From Mactromeris polynyma (taxonomy: Eukaryota > Mollusca > Bivalvia > Venerida > Mactridae): 64,000 nucleotides of DNA. Positions 22,808 to 33,574 of this stretch are shown piece by piece (position 1 is the first letter of the stretch; each line of letters starts with the position of its first letter). The translations under genes and the position numbers were made by a program. The notes beneath the pieces were generated by a model. That model ran no database searches. It saw only the letters and a program-made list of their open reading frames with translations, and had not been told where the DNA came from. Where the stretch lies: the NCBI GenBank assembly GCA_032209605.1, contig JASFXZ010000029.1:1787001-1851000 (forward strand), in the 5' to 3' direction.

Positions 22808-22955
22808 CAATAAAACCACCTCGAAATTAAGAACACCATTTTCAAGTCCATTTTCACTGTTTTACCTTTTATTCAACCTCAATAGTAAGACCACCTCAAT
22901 AAGAAGACCAGTTTTCAAACATCCCAAGGGTTGTCTTATTATTGAGGTTTTACTG
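22808..22955. mobile_element. pogo/Tigger-like MITE, family 2, TA-flanked
   Basis: 148 bp between TA dinucleotides (22806-22807 and 22956-22957). Opens CAATAAAACCACCTCGAAAT and closes 'attgaggttttactg'. The interior phrase 'caagtccattttcactgttt' and the 'aagaccacctcaa' words are shared with 27988-28237 and 47682-47853. Confidence 0.8.
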
Positions 22956-22974
22956 TACTAATATATGTATAATT

Positions 22975-23560
22975 TTTACCTTTTCATTTTATATATGTAT
23001 ATATGTGGTATGTTTGTTCTTATATATGAATAAGTGCAAGTAATTTGCTTATTATATGTGTAAATGTATAAGTAACGTAAATGTTTATGTACAAGTATGT
23101 TAATTTGTACCACATGGGTCTATGATCTTCTGGTATATTTGTTCTAATGTATGTATATGTGCAAGTTTGTATGTATATTGTATGTGTAAATGTATGTTAA
23201 TTGTATGTGTAAATGTATAAATAATGTAAATGTATGTTAATTGTATGTGCAAGTATGTATGTATATTGTATGTGTAAATGTATGTTAATTGTATGTGTAA
23301 ATGTATAAATAATGTAAATGTATGTTAATTGTATGTGTAAATGTATGTTAATTGTATGTGCAAGTATGTATATATATTGTATGTGTAAATGTATGTTAAT
23401 TGTATGTGTAAATGTATAAATAATGTAAATGTATGTTAATTGTATGTGTAAATGTATAAATAATGTAAATGTATGTTAATTGTATGTATAAATGTATAAA
23501 TAATGTAAACGTTTATATAAAAGTATGTTTATATATATCACATGGGTCTATGACCTTCTA
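22975..23560. repeat. Minisatellite of TGTATGTTAATTGTATGTG-type words with higher-order structure
   Basis: Words such as 'gtatgtgtaaatgtatgtta' and 'aatgtataaataatgtaaat' alternate in longer blocks of roughly 90-110 bp, each introduced by 'caagtatgtatgtatattg'. The array is bracketed by two similar 40-bp flanks containing 'cacatgggtctatgatcttc' (about 23112) and 'cacatgggtctatgaccttc' (about 23540), so the flank itself was duplicated. Confidence 0.8.
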
Positions 23561-23875
23561 GTTGTTTGGAAATAAATAAAATAATTGATCATAATATGCA
23601 AAATGAAAATACAATCGCGAATGTTTGTCGATACGATTTTCTGCAATTGTACACAAATATAGGACTCTAAATCCGCCGTAACTCTCCTGATAGCGACAAC
23701 AGTGTAATTTAATCACATAATCAACTGGTAGACAGATGGGGCCTAATTCAGTCCTTGTACTACTGTTTCTCAGTTTTTAGGCAATTCCTTGACAATTCGA
23801 TAATGTCTAACTAAACAACTAGACAATCACCCAAACATCTAACGAACGTGGTAATGCTCAGGGAATATTATTTCT

Positions 23876-24360
23876 TACAATACAATACAATACAATGTCA
23901 TTTAGTGCATGAAACGTATTACAATGTTTATAGCAACCAAAAGTCAATACTACTATACAAAATGTTGAAGAAAAACATGTATTTTCATAGAGCATCATAA
24001 ATTTTACATCATTTTCATACATTGGTTTGATTTCTACATAAATTGGGAAAGTAAATACATTTCGCAAGATTACATGTAGTTTTTGGATTTCCTCACATAA
24101 ATGTTTGTATGTTTGGCCAGGTGTTTTAATAACGTTTTAAGTATTGAATTCTTAGATTTCTGTATTTTGGACAAACTAAGTAAAAAGTGATATTCATTTT
24201 CTATCATATTTAAGTTACAATTATTACAAATTCTTTGATTTTTAGGTTGATATTGATATCTTCCGCGTTCAATTGCCAAGTCATAAGAAGAAGTTCGAAA
24301 TTTAGTTAAAGCTATTCTGAATTTTTTTTTAATGAAGTTAAAATATAGTTTCATCGAAAA
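23876..24360 (-). mobile_element. 3' end of a degraded LINE retrotransposon
   Basis: Includes the reverse transcriptase tail described at 24070-24354 and extends to a (TTGTA)n run at 23876-23895, which on the minus strand would be the 3' microsatellite tail. No 5' portion was found, consistent with 5' truncation. Family not assignable by eye. Confidence 0.65.
24070..24354 (-). pseudogene. LINE reverse transcriptase C-terminal region, frameshifted
   Basis: The 94-residue frame carries the post-RT motif of invertebrate LINEs: a helix with KFRTSSYDLAIERGRY (residues 18-33), then RICNNCNLNMIENEYHFLL (41-59) with zinc-ligand positions C43, C46 and H56. Near 24175 the frame is broken: the next frame reads CPKYRNLRIQYLKRY, which restores the expected final cysteine and the CPxYRxLR signature, and then meets a stop. 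So the copy has at least one frameshift and one nonsense change and cannot make a working enzyme. The RT and endonuclease domains are missing. Confidence 0.8.
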
Positions 24361-24673
24361 TGAATGTTTAAAGAGACAGTATATAGTTAAGCGTCCTGAG
24401 TTTTAATAGACAGGTACCAACCTTAGTCTTACATTGACCCAAATTGCTTCGGGTAAATATTGAAAATATTAAGTTTATTAAAATTTAAATTAAATGCGAT
24501 TTGGAATAGGCCTACTTCAATTTAACTTATATCAAAGTAGAATGTTTTCTTAAAAATAATTAAAATAGTTGATTTTTTTTATGAGTTATGGTTAGTACCT
24601 AGCAGAAATATAACACTATCCAAACGTCATAATTTACCGGTGTCATGGTAAAATATACACGACAATACTAAAC

Positions 24674-24810
24674 ACGCACCTCCGGGAAAACAACACTCCG
24701 CATAACATAAGGCATTAGAGGAGGCGCAATGGGTTAATACGTAAGGGAACGGGGCCGCAAGGAATGGCCTGGTCGACCATAAGGGATAACTAAGGAGAAT
24801 CAAAGGCCAA
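24674..24810 (-). mobile_element. Family E retroposon, internal fragment
   Basis: Plus-strand text 'acctccgggaaaacaacact', 'aacataaggcattagaggag' and 'gaccataagggataactaag' is reversed E sequence. Unlike most copies it lacks the CT-rich 3' end. Confidence 0.7.
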
Positions 24811-25319
24811 TGTCAATACCATATAGTGCATAGCAGTAACTCCCTTGCTTGAGTCATTTAACATAATCTAGTGATACAGTTATAAAAGACGTATTCGGGA
24901 GTTGCCTTTGCGCAACTTTAATGCGCATGTTCTTTTCGATTATTGTAGTGCTTGCATTGTGTTAAAGAAGGGAGTAGTTTACTATTTTCTTTACGATGCA
25001 AATATTTTTTCTGAACTTTATAGTCACCAAGCACAATACAAATAATGATATGATTGTGTTTAATTGAAGGATTTCATTATAGTTTTGCAGTTTTCCTTCT
25101 TCTGTCTTTTTGTATGTACTTTATTATTAAAAACAGAAAAGTCATCGATATTTAAATTTCTACATTTTAAATTAAAAAATTATCTTCAATAAATATTTAA
25201 AACTATCACATTTTATGAAAATGTAAAACGATAATGGGTTACCAAGTGTATTAAGGGTATTTTTTTTCAACTTTCACTTTCCATATATATTACATTTGAA
25301 ACACAATACAACAATCTTT

Positions 25320-25584
25320 ATCTTGAAATCAAGCTAGGTGACCTATTATTTTTATTTCATATTTTCATTCAGACAGTGACTCTCATATAGTATACCAAGT
25401 TGTAAGAAAAATTCTGCGCTAGAAAAAATAAAGTAAACTTGTATTGATTTTACTCTATATTCATATGAAATATTCACGTTTTAAATCTTCATTATCATAA
25501 AATCGAGCAAGGTGACCTATCATTTTTATTTCATATTTTGGTTAGATACATTACACTGATCAAATATACAAAGCTTAAAGAAAA
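25320..25584 (+). repeat. Two diverged tandem copies of about 174 bp
   Basis: 'gaaatcaagctaggtgacct' near 25324 and 'aaaatcgagcaaggtgacct' near 25499 head two similar stretches. Both end with a 'tctgcgctagaaaaa' / 'ctctgcgttagaaaaa' phrase that seeds the following 58-bp array. Confidence 0.6.
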
Positions 25585-25922
25585 TCTCTGCGTTAGAAAA
25601 AAAACGGCCTTATTGTAGGATACGTCTTTAAATTATGGCTGAATCTCTGCGTTAGAAAAAAACGGCCTTATTGTAGGATACGTCTTTAAATTATGGCTGA
25701 ATCTCTGCGTTAGAAAAAAACGGCCTTATTGTAGGATACGTCTTTAAATTATGGCTGAATCTCTGCGTTAGAAAAAAACGGCCTTATTGTAGGATACGTC
25801 TTTAAATTATGGCTGAATCTCTGCGTTAGAAAAAAACGGCCTTATTGTAGGATACGTCTTTAAATTATGGCTGAATCTCTGCGTTAGAAAAAACGGCCTT
25901 ATTGTAGGATACGTCTTTAAGT
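25585..25922 (+). repeat. 58-bp tandem array, six near-identical copies
   Basis: Units start at 25585, 25644, 25702, 25760, 25818 and 25876, each beginning 'tctctgcgttagaaaaaa', continuing 'cggccttattgtaggatacg' and ending 'tctttaaattatggctgaa'. The units are almost identical apart from A-run length, so the array is young or recently homogenised. Confidence 0.9.
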
Positions 25923-26200
25923 GACTGCACCTATATACAGAGGATAATTTATTAAGGTAATTATGGCGCTGTCGGAAAATTTCACTTTATTTAGGAGTGG
26001 AAGTTTCTATAATAATTTAAACTCTCTCTAGAAAAGCATGTGTTTATATTTTTAGTCGTATCAGTGTTGTAAAGTGCCCCTCCCTTCATTTGAAAGTGCA
26101 TTACGATCTATGTGGGCGGCGCTGGTTTATGAACGTGGTACTCACAGATATTTTAAGACTCGGAAACTCAGACGAATACGTTTAAATTGCAAAAAAACGA

Positions 26201-26350
26201 CAGTCTGACCTCGTATATTCGACAACCTTCCTCCTGAATACTTGGTATTATCCGAAACAAATATCAGGTCCCGATGTATCTTCTTATGCACGTCGAATTG
26301 AAATGGGTTATTCGAAACCATGTATTATTCGAATAAACGAGGTCCGACTG
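26201..26350. mobile_element. pogo/Tigger-like MITE, family 1
   Basis: 150 bp, from CAGTCTGACCTCGTATATTC to 'aataaacgaggtccgactg', followed by TATATA. A clean example of the family, with an interior 'aatgggttattcgaaaccat' shared with 49335-49497 and inverted in 28878-29008. Confidence 0.85.
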
Positions 26351-26490
26351 TATATATACCGGTATTTCTTTTTCATTAAATCCTATGTTATCGGAATATT
26401 TGTTGATACCCTTTCTACACTTTCGCAAAGTTTGATTAAAATGTATTATGTTATAATAACATTAAAGAGCCAAAAGAACATTTAACATTT

Positions 26491-26727
26491 GAGTGCTGCT
26501 ATAGTATTTTCAACCTCTTCTGTAAGTGACGTCATTTCAAGAACGCACAACATGTGATGTCACTATTTGCAAGCAGGAAACAATATTTACTCCAAATGGT
26601 CACTTCGTTTTCATATTGCCACATGGGGCAAATATTGCTTACTGTCAGTACATGATGACGTCACATGTGACGTTTTCTGGAAATAGTGTTACTTACAGAA
26701 GAGGTTGGAAATCGTACAGCGGCGCTC
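26491..26727 (+). mobile_element. Palindromic CRE-bearing MITE, copy P3
   Basis: 237 bp from GAGTGCTGCTATAGTATTTT to GGCGCTC, so the outermost GAGYGC words are inverted. Two perfect TGACGTCA sites, 26527-26534 and 26656-26663, lie at mirrored positions in the two arms. An open frame through it is incidental. Confidence 0.88.
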
Positions 26728-27067
26728 TTTGAAGTCTAAGTCTTAGTTTCAGCCCTCAGGTCTTTCTCTGTTTTGCAAATTGGTTGAAGCGTGGTGTAAT
26801 GTTTGGCTTCATGGTATGTGAAAAAAAACAGTATTCTAAGAAAAGTTTGTTTCTAGATGGCAGTTCTACAAACAAAATAGGCATTATTATTCACATCTTT
26901 AAGTACGGGTGTACTAGGATAAGCCAATACTGACTTTTAGTCTTCAGTAAGTGAGGTCATTAGAAACATAATGTTACGACATGTGTGCTCAGCGTATATT
27001 TGTTTTACGCTTTTTCAATCCATTAAGAAAACGGAAAAAACATGTTTAAACGATCATCTATATAATA

Positions 27068-27430
27068 TACTCAGTACATTTAATAACGCATGATATGGGA
27101 TTTCCAAGTTTTCATTGACTGACTTTTAGGATACAAGAACAGAACTTGACACGATATCATTGCATGTGTACGCAACATGTATGCTATATTGAATGACAAT
27201 CGATAAGTATTTTCATACAAAATGAGTTTCAGAAGTGATGAAATGACATTTAAAGAAATATGGTTGGTAAAAAAATGTGCGTTGTTTGTTTTAATGGCTG
27301 TAATAAAAGCCCAATTACAACACAATCTGATGTTTGTTCTTTATTTTGTTTTACTAGCTACGCAAACTCTATCTTGTTTAATAACCACTCGAAGGTCATA
27401 AAAAATGTGCGTTGTTAAATGTACTGAGTA
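27068..27430. mobile_element. 363-bp element with 23-bp terminal inverted repeats
   Basis: The sequence at 27068-27090, starting TACTCAGTACATTTAA, is inverted at 27408-27430 with one mismatch. The 'aaaatgtgcgttgttt' phrase near 27272 repeats the right terminus internally. No target duplication or transposase seen; only this copy in the window. Confidence 0.55.
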
Positions 27431-27589
27431 TGTATAGAGTGATGTCGGCTCTCCTTTTAAATGTCCTATACAAAAATGTACTTTTGATTGTTTTGATTAG
27501 ACTCACATTTACTGTACAACCATTCGTTTGTATCTTCGAACAACCTTGCGCCCGGTTTTACATTGTCTAAATGAAGTGTCAGTCTGTTT

Positions 27590-27830
27590 TACCCAATCCA
27601 TCTATAATTGATGGTTGTGGCCGAAATGTCGAGTTGTATTCACGTCATAGCAGATAACATGACGATCAAACATGCCATGGTAACGACGTAAATGATAGGT
27701 AAAGTATTAACCGTCGAGACAGATGACCATAATCAAAGTATAGGATCTGCCTAAATATAGATAAAACAATTAACATTGCTTCCAAACATTAAATGAAAGA
27801 AATGAAAATGAAGAAATAGCTGGCCGACAG
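27590..27830 (+). repeat. Old dispersed repeat G, copy 2
   Basis: 'gatggttgtggccgaaatgt', 'cgagttgtattcacgtcata' and 'gataacatgacgatcaaaca' match copy 1 at 2995-3190 in order. Confidence 0.5.
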
Positions 27831-27987
27831 AACTGTTCTTTGTTATATTAGATAATACAGAGTTTTAAAATACTGATAACCGTTCTATTTTCGACAAATA
27901 TTAAACCGTCCGTTTTACAAAGATTTTTTTCCAAAATGTCATTTCCGCTTGATCCTAGTACCAGTGCGTGCATGTGCACATGTATAC

Positions 27988-28237
27988 ATTAAAACTTCAT
28001 TTAAAGACCACCTCAATAATAATTCAACCTCAACAATAAGACCACAATTTTCAAGTCCATTTTCACTGTTTTGCTCTTTATTCAACCTCAATAATAAGAC
28101 CACCTCAACATTAAGACCAGAATTTTCTAGTCCATTTTCACTGTTTTGCTCTTTATTCAACTTCAATATTAAGACCACCTCAATAAGAAGACCAGTTTTC
28201 AAGTCCGATGGGTGGTCATATTATTGAGGTTTTACTA
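27988..28237. mobile_element. pogo/Tigger-like MITE, family 2, with internal tandem duplication
   Basis: Same end type as 22808-22955 ('attgaggttttacta' on the right). A segment of about 75 bp beginning 'aagtccattttcactgtttt' is present at about 28053 and again at about 28128, with a third start at 28201, so this copy is longer by one internal unit. Both strands stay open over about 90 codons because of the repeat; this is not evidence of a gene. Confidence 0.75.
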
Positions 28238-28877
28238 TACTGTACATCACCTTTCGGTCTACTATTTGACATTGAAAGAAAGAAGGTAGGTAACAATCCC
28301 GCTTACATACTCAATATGCGTCGGTCGCCTAAATATCTATCGTCCGCTATATTGCCATATTATATAACAGGAACGGTTAATGGAATATTGCTGATATAAT
28401 TATAAATATCAATATTTAACTGAAGCAAAGTGTCTAATTTAAGTAAAAACCGAACGCATTTAGTAAGCTTTATGTCTGCTTCACGAAAGCGTATGTTTTG
28501 GCGTTGTTTAGTCTTTCATTTGTTCCATTAACCAACAACTTGGGTGGCATGATTTATGATATTATATGCAATATTTGATGGACTGATATTCTAATTTTGC
28601 ACTGATGAATGTTTCCAAAATCATCAATAACTTACTCTTATGATCAACTGAAAATTACACGACCATGGAAGAGAATGAGAAATAACTTATAGTCACAAAT
28701 TCATGCGATCAATTTTAGTATTCTCTCCTAATACAAACAAAAAGACATTCTCAAATACAAATGTATACAAGTGAAGGTAAATTCTCAACATACCTTTGAT
28801 AATCAACATGAAATAATTGACAAAAATAAAAAAACGCAGAAAATCAAATAATTTCACAAATGCGTAATACTTTTTAG
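28238..28877. other. Unassigned DNA
   Basis: Nothing recognised on either strand. Confidence 0.4.
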
Positions 28878-29008
28878 ATGGACCTTGTTCTTTACGAATA
28901 ATACATGGGTTCGAATATCCCATTTCAATGCGGTGTACCTAAGAAGATACATCGGGACGTGAAATTTACTTCGGATGATAGGTTGTCGAATAAATGAGGT
29001 CCGACTTT
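28878..29008. mobile_element. pogo/Tigger-like MITE, family 1, slightly shortened
   Basis: From 'atggaccttgttctttacga' to 'aataaatgaggtccgact'. The interior 'cgaatatcccatttcaatg' and 'aagaagatacatcgggacg' match the family in inverted order relative to 26201-26350. Confidence 0.75.
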
Positions 29009-29071
29009 AATGGTATTGTGATAAGACGTCCACTTATGGATATATCATCCGTAATTTGTTAAGCAAAAATG

Positions 29072-29300
29072 TTAAATATTTCCAACCACTTCTTTAACTG
29101 ACGTCATTTCCAGAAAACGTCACATGTGACGTCACCATGTACTGACAGAAAACAATATTTGCCCCATATTGGCAATATGAAAACGAAGTGATCATATGGA
29201 GTAAATATTGTTTCCTGCTTGTAAAAAGTGACATCACATGTTGCGTTTTCTTGAAATGACGTCACTTACAGAAGGGGTTGTAAATCCCACAGCAGCGTTC
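29072..29300 (-). mobile_element. Palindromic CRE-bearing MITE, copy P4
   Basis: Reverse orientation relative to P1-P3: 'ccatgtactgacag' occurs in the left arm, and the right end is 'cacagcagcgttc'. Three perfect TGACGTCA sites: 29099-29106, 29127-29134 and 29257-29264. The left terminus is damaged. Confidence 0.85.
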
Positions 29301-29499
29301 ATTTGAAATTTTCATTCAACGCACTTTCACAAACCGTCGTACGGAAGCTGAATTTCATTATGTACTAGATAAATTTTTATCTTGAAGCGATTTGGTACTA
29401 AAATACATGTATCAAATACAAACCATACTTAAATATCATTTTAAAATTGGAGAAAATTTAGGATATTTCAATGTACACGACTTAGTAGGTACAAGTCCT

Positions 29500-30028
29500 G
29501 GGGCCGTATTCACAAACACGTTAAGACCGAATCTCAGACTTAGACTTTAAAATGGTACATTGTTTATTTTCCTCCTGCATTGTTATAACAGATTAGAGAA
29601 GCCCCGGCCGTGGTCCAGTGGACTTGAAATCCGGCGATCCGGGTTCGATTCCCGGTCGCGGTAGGTCATACCCTTCCATGAAAATTTGACAAAAATGTCG
29701 ATTTTCCTCCACATTTGGAGAAGTTGCCGGCTCCTTGTGGAAGGGTAAGTTAGTACTGGTTAGATTTCAGTCCAGGAAAAACTGGTTAGGTGAACCGGCC
29801 GCCGTATATAACTGAAATATCGTTGAGAAACGGCGTTAAAACCCGATGAAACTTACAGATTAGAGTTTGATAAAACTTGGCTAAAGTGTAGAGTGAATAA
29901 TAAAAAGCATTCCGACACAATTTCATCAGTTTAGATATGATGCAAACGAAATGGTGGTAAATTGAACTTTTGCAAATTTAAAGTTTAAGTCTGCGTTTCA
30001 GACTTAAGATGTTTGTGAATACGGCCCC
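29500..30028. mobile_element. TIR element (GGGGCCGTATTCACAAACA ends) interrupted by a SINE
   Basis: Opens GGGGCCGTATTCACAAACAC and closes 'gtttgtgaatacggcccc'; the inverted similarity runs inward about 50 bp ('cagacttagactttaaa' against 'tttaaagtttaagtctg'). A SINE with its own target duplication occupies 29599-29865, so the unfilled element is about 260 bp. No transposase. Confidence 0.85.
29599..29854 (+). mobile_element. tRNA-derived SINE, type A2, nested, with perfect 11-bp target duplication
   Basis: Flanked by ACAGATTAGAG at 29588-29598 and 29855-29865. The head has 'cggccgtggtccagtgg' (A box) and 'gggttcgattcccggtc' (B box). The body has 'gcaggtcatacccttcca'-type sequence, 'gtggaagggtaagttagta' and 'ctggttaggtgaaccgg', ending 'cggcgttaaaacccgatg'. 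The head has lost some bases between the boxes compared with 33575-33853. Confidence 0.93.
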
Positions 30029-30772
30029 TATTCCGGAGGCTTATGGACAGTTATTCCGATGTCTGCAAATCATTTTGTATGGTTATTTAGATAGACATTA
30101 TGTAGGCAATCAAAGAATACGTCGTCTTTATATTGCAAGGGTGGAGCGCTATAATGCTTAATTAAATTGGAACTTTAACATATTTGTCTGCGTATTTGTG
30201 ACACTTTCGGGAAAACGAACGTTGGCTTTAATCAATGCTTTGACGTACTAAGATTCGATATTTCGGAGGTTTGTATCCTATTCCGCTCTTCACCACGCAT
30301 TTAAAGAAAATGACATTAGTAAGTGATAACGAACCAGGCAGTTGGTCATGTTATTAAACTTGTCTATCGTATGCTTTGAAAATTAGTAATAAAAGATGAA
30401 AATTACTAATATGAATTATCGAAGAAGTAAATTTTCATTAAGATGTAACGGATCAAAACTGAAGACAATATAAAGATCGTGTACGGTTAATTTGCGTCTT
30501 GAGTGGATATTTAAACTATTAACCAAGATTTACTTAAAGTTATGGCCATCAAATAATTCTGAGGGAGTCTCAAAAGTTTGCGTGGCTTGTAATACAAAAT
30601 TATAACAAAAAACAGAAGATGTGATGTAAATGGACTTTTATCAAAGCCAGTAAATCACATACCATATTAATAACATATGTACAGCAAATGCTAACTAGTT
30701 TAAAAACGTATATAAGTGTACAAGCTTAACAAATAACAATAGAATTTCGCCAAACTATTAAGACCACTGATA
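30029..30772. other. Unassigned AT-rich DNA
   Basis: Nothing recognised on either strand. Confidence 0.4.
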
Positions 30773-30847
30773 GGTGTTAGCGGTTAGTAGTGGTAAGCAT
30801 AACGGACCGGTAATCCGTAGACCTGGGATCGAATCCTGGTAGCGCCA
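30773..30847 (+). pseudogene. tRNA-like sequence (Thr-GGT-like fold), probably a SINE head
   Basis: A 7-bp acceptor forms between GGTGTTA (30773-30779) and TAGCGCC (30840-30846) with two G-T wobbles. The anticodon stem ACGGA/TCCGT encloses a CCGGTAA loop (anticodon GGT), and 'ggatcgaatcc' is a good B box. The D stem is poor and position 8 is not T. The following 'gaccgattttcgtgttcctc' resembles a SINE body, so this is more likely a retroposed head than a working tRNA gene. Confidence 0.55.
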
Positions 30848-31224
30848 TTGACCGATTTTCGTGTTCCTCAAAACATGACTTTATTTCTTTATGAAACATG
30901 ATCATACTTAGTAGTAGGGTAGCGGTGCTTGCATTATTCATCACCGGATTGCTCCTATCATTGGGACCCAGTTGTCATAAACGTTTCTCGGCTCTACGTA
31001 TACACATCATGTAGCAGCAATAAAAAAAACAAAAACGCTTGTTTTTCGCTTGATTTACATAATGAGCGTCTATCGACAGGGAAGATGTGGAATATCTAGG
31101 TTATATTTTGGAAAAGAGCTATATTGTGTCTTAATGTGGACCAGTGAGGCATTGTGTCTGATATTGATCAGTCAGCTATTGATTTGTTTCAATTGTATTC
31201 ATTGCTAGTTGTCCCTTTTTTAGG

Positions 31225-31380
31225 TATATATATATGTCGGTCACTCGGCCTAATCAGGTTTCCTTTAATTTCATTATCAGTCTGTACTAACTTGTCTTTC
31301 TATAAGCAGCTGACAATTGCCACACATGAGGTGGAGAACAAACGTCGCAGCCAACTGTCACAGAAGGGCATGACCACTGT
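31225..31380 (-). mobile_element. tRNA-derived SINE, type A, fragment
   Basis: Plus-strand 'cactcggcctaatcaggttt', 'tcattatcagtctgtactaa' and 'cttgtctttctataagcagc' followed by 'tgtcacagaagggcatgacc' correspond to reversed type A body. The head is missing. Confidence 0.65.
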
Positions 31381-31734
31381 AAGGAATATTTGAATATGAT
31401 AACAATATCAAAAAAAGTTAAATTTTTAAAAGGAGATAAACTGACTTTTGTATCATAACCAATGTTCCTTAACCAGTGTCGGTCGAATGATTTTCTTATG
31501 AGTTATGACCATTTTATGTACAATACATTATAGTGGGCACATATATGTTTGTCAGCGCTTCGCCATCTACATGTATGACCATTTTGTGGATTTAAAAGAA
31601 AGTTTAAACACTTTTCAAACACATTTGTTTTGCATTAATTGCGATAAAAGCATGTAAACTGCGAACGCACATTGGTGTTATCTGTTGAAATGATGATTAT
31701 GATATTTATTATAAAAATAATTTATCATGAATAC

Positions 31735-31805
31735 CCGTCAAGCGCAGTCGGTATTGAACTAAATTACTAGTCCGAAGGTTTGATCCCGTGTCCGACCGTC
31801 TACGC
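31735..31805 (+). pseudogene. tRNA-like head of a degraded SINE
   Basis: 'aagcgcagtcggtattgaac' resembles an A box and 'gaaggtttgatcccgtgtcc' a B box at normal spacing. No clean cloverleaf can be drawn and no body was recognised. Confidence 0.4.
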
Positions 31806-32126
31806 CTGTGGCGATGTGATCCAACAATATGTCAATGTTTATTCGCTTTTAACTGCTAGTAGCTGTTGATAGGGTTTTAATCAAGCAACACTAAACCGAA
31901 CTATTTATTTTTTTTACCATATTTCTGTTATTTTTATTAAACATACACCGAACTGACACAGGAGATTAAATTTTTAGCTGTCTGATGTGGGGATAATATG
32001 TCACGTAACACAGAGTTATTTTCTTTTTAAATAAGTGTATGGCAGTTTGAGGAAACACAAATTTTCTTAAAAAATTAGAATAGATGATAATGACTTTAAA
32101 TAGGACCAGACATAAAATATCGGACG

Positions 32127-32178
32127 AGACGAACTATATGCGGCGAAAAGGCATGGTCATGCCGCATATAGTTCGTCT
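32127..32178. other. Perfect 18-bp inverted repeat (hairpin)
   Basis: 'agacgaactatatgcggc' at 32127-32144 is exactly inverted at 32161-32178 around a 16-base spacer. A related 'gacgccacggactatatgag' follows at about 32200. Just after it, 'gggctctaccaactcaga' near 32226 looks like a reversed tRNA A box. It could be a fold-back element remnant. Confidence 0.7.
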
Positions 32179-32439
32179 TGTCACGAACTAAATGCGTGAC
32201 GCCACGGACTATATGAGACACAACAGGGCTCTACCAACTCAGACTACTGGGCGGGTGCGGTTTGCTATTGATAATAATATTAATATACCGGACAGCGTGA
32301 ACAACCGCGTACACTCATATGACAATATTTTTCTATTTCAAAGCAAATGTCAATGTGTATTTTCTCGCCTATTTTCAGTCAATTATTGAATTGGATGGAT
32401 CGACTCGTGACAAATGACAAAACTGCTCTAAAAATAGAC

Positions 32440-33265
32440 TTCTTCTATTATATGTTCTTAATTGCTTAATTAACATGTTTACGTAGTTCCATATCCCACT
32501 CCTTCCATTTCATTTTCCTCCTCTTAAAATATTTACAGGAATAGAATATCAGCTACACAGCTGTCTTCTATGTTTGCTTTATACATTATCATGATAAATA
32601 TTTGTCGTGGTATTCATTGAATTATCAACCACTTTTGTGTCCAGGCTTTGACAGTATACACAGCTGTAAGTTAATTATGGCAAAACTTAAGTATAGCTTG
32701 TCAGATTAGGTATCTAGATAGTTGTCATTACTTATCCATAAATACATGTATTACAAAACACAACGGCTAAGTATTCCGCTGACATATGAGGATATTGCAA
32801 TGATATCAAATAGATAGTTTAATAGGTCTGTAATGCTTATACTAAATTTCACTATACTGTACAGCCAATTAATTGAAATCAAGCCAATTACATAACACCA
32901 CACAGAAATTAAAAGTCACAGATTAACTGAATCGGTCACTATCGAGTGTAACTGTCTGAATAACGTCAACTTCTCATTGATATTATGGAATTACAGATAC
33001 AATTCTGGAAAGTATTTGCCTAATCTGGTAATAAAAACTTCTGGGACGTGTTCTGGTTTGGATTAACTCATCTATGGTAAGATTTGATTTATTTTCTTAA
33101 CACCGAGATGCAAATGGCAAAGCCATGTTAGCACGGCTGAGCCGAAAAATATTTTTTCAGCATTTACTTAAATGTTAATGACCTATTTACTTTATGAGAT
33201 TTAATGTCATAAGTAGCTTATTATCACCACACAAAATTTACTAATAAGTTTCTCGTTTTATATCA
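32440..33265 (+). repeat. Old dispersed repeat H, copy 2
   Basis: Colinear with 4950-5560: 'gttcttaattgcttaattaa', 'aaatatttacaggaatagaa', 'gcttgtcagattaggtatct' and 'agtagcttattatcaccaca' occur in the same order. Similarity is patchy. Confidence 0.5.
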
Positions 33266-33271
33266 GTATTA

Positions 33272-33459
33272 CAGTCAAACCTGTGTTAAAGACCACCTGC
33301 GAACAAAGACCACTATTGCAAAACCTGTCTGCAACGACCACTAATTTTATCTCCCATTAGACCATTTTCAATGATATTTGATCTGTTAATAGAGACCACC
33401 TGTAAACAAAGACCACATTTGCTGTTCCCATGAGTGGTCTTTACAGACAGGTTTGACTG
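33272..33459. mobile_element. pogo/Tigger-like MITE, family 3, TA-flanked
   Basis: 188 bp between TA dinucleotides (33270-33271 and 33460-33461). Opens CAGTCAAACCTGTGTTAAAG and closes 'acagacaggtttgactg', a clean inverted terminus, with 'aaagaccacc' words repeated inside. No transposase. Confidence 0.88.
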
Positions 33460-33574
33460 TATATCGATAACGATTGTAGTCATAGTTTTAAACAATTATG
33501 GTAGAATCTATCAGTCCATAACACTCCTCTCCCAATCTAGTTTCACTGTTTCGTTTGCTCCAGCTATTTAAACC

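Noticed and set aside
30773..30847. Functional tRNA-Thr gene
   Set aside because: Poor D stem, atypical position 8, an anticodon (GGT) rarely used in animals, and a SINE-like sequence immediately downstream.
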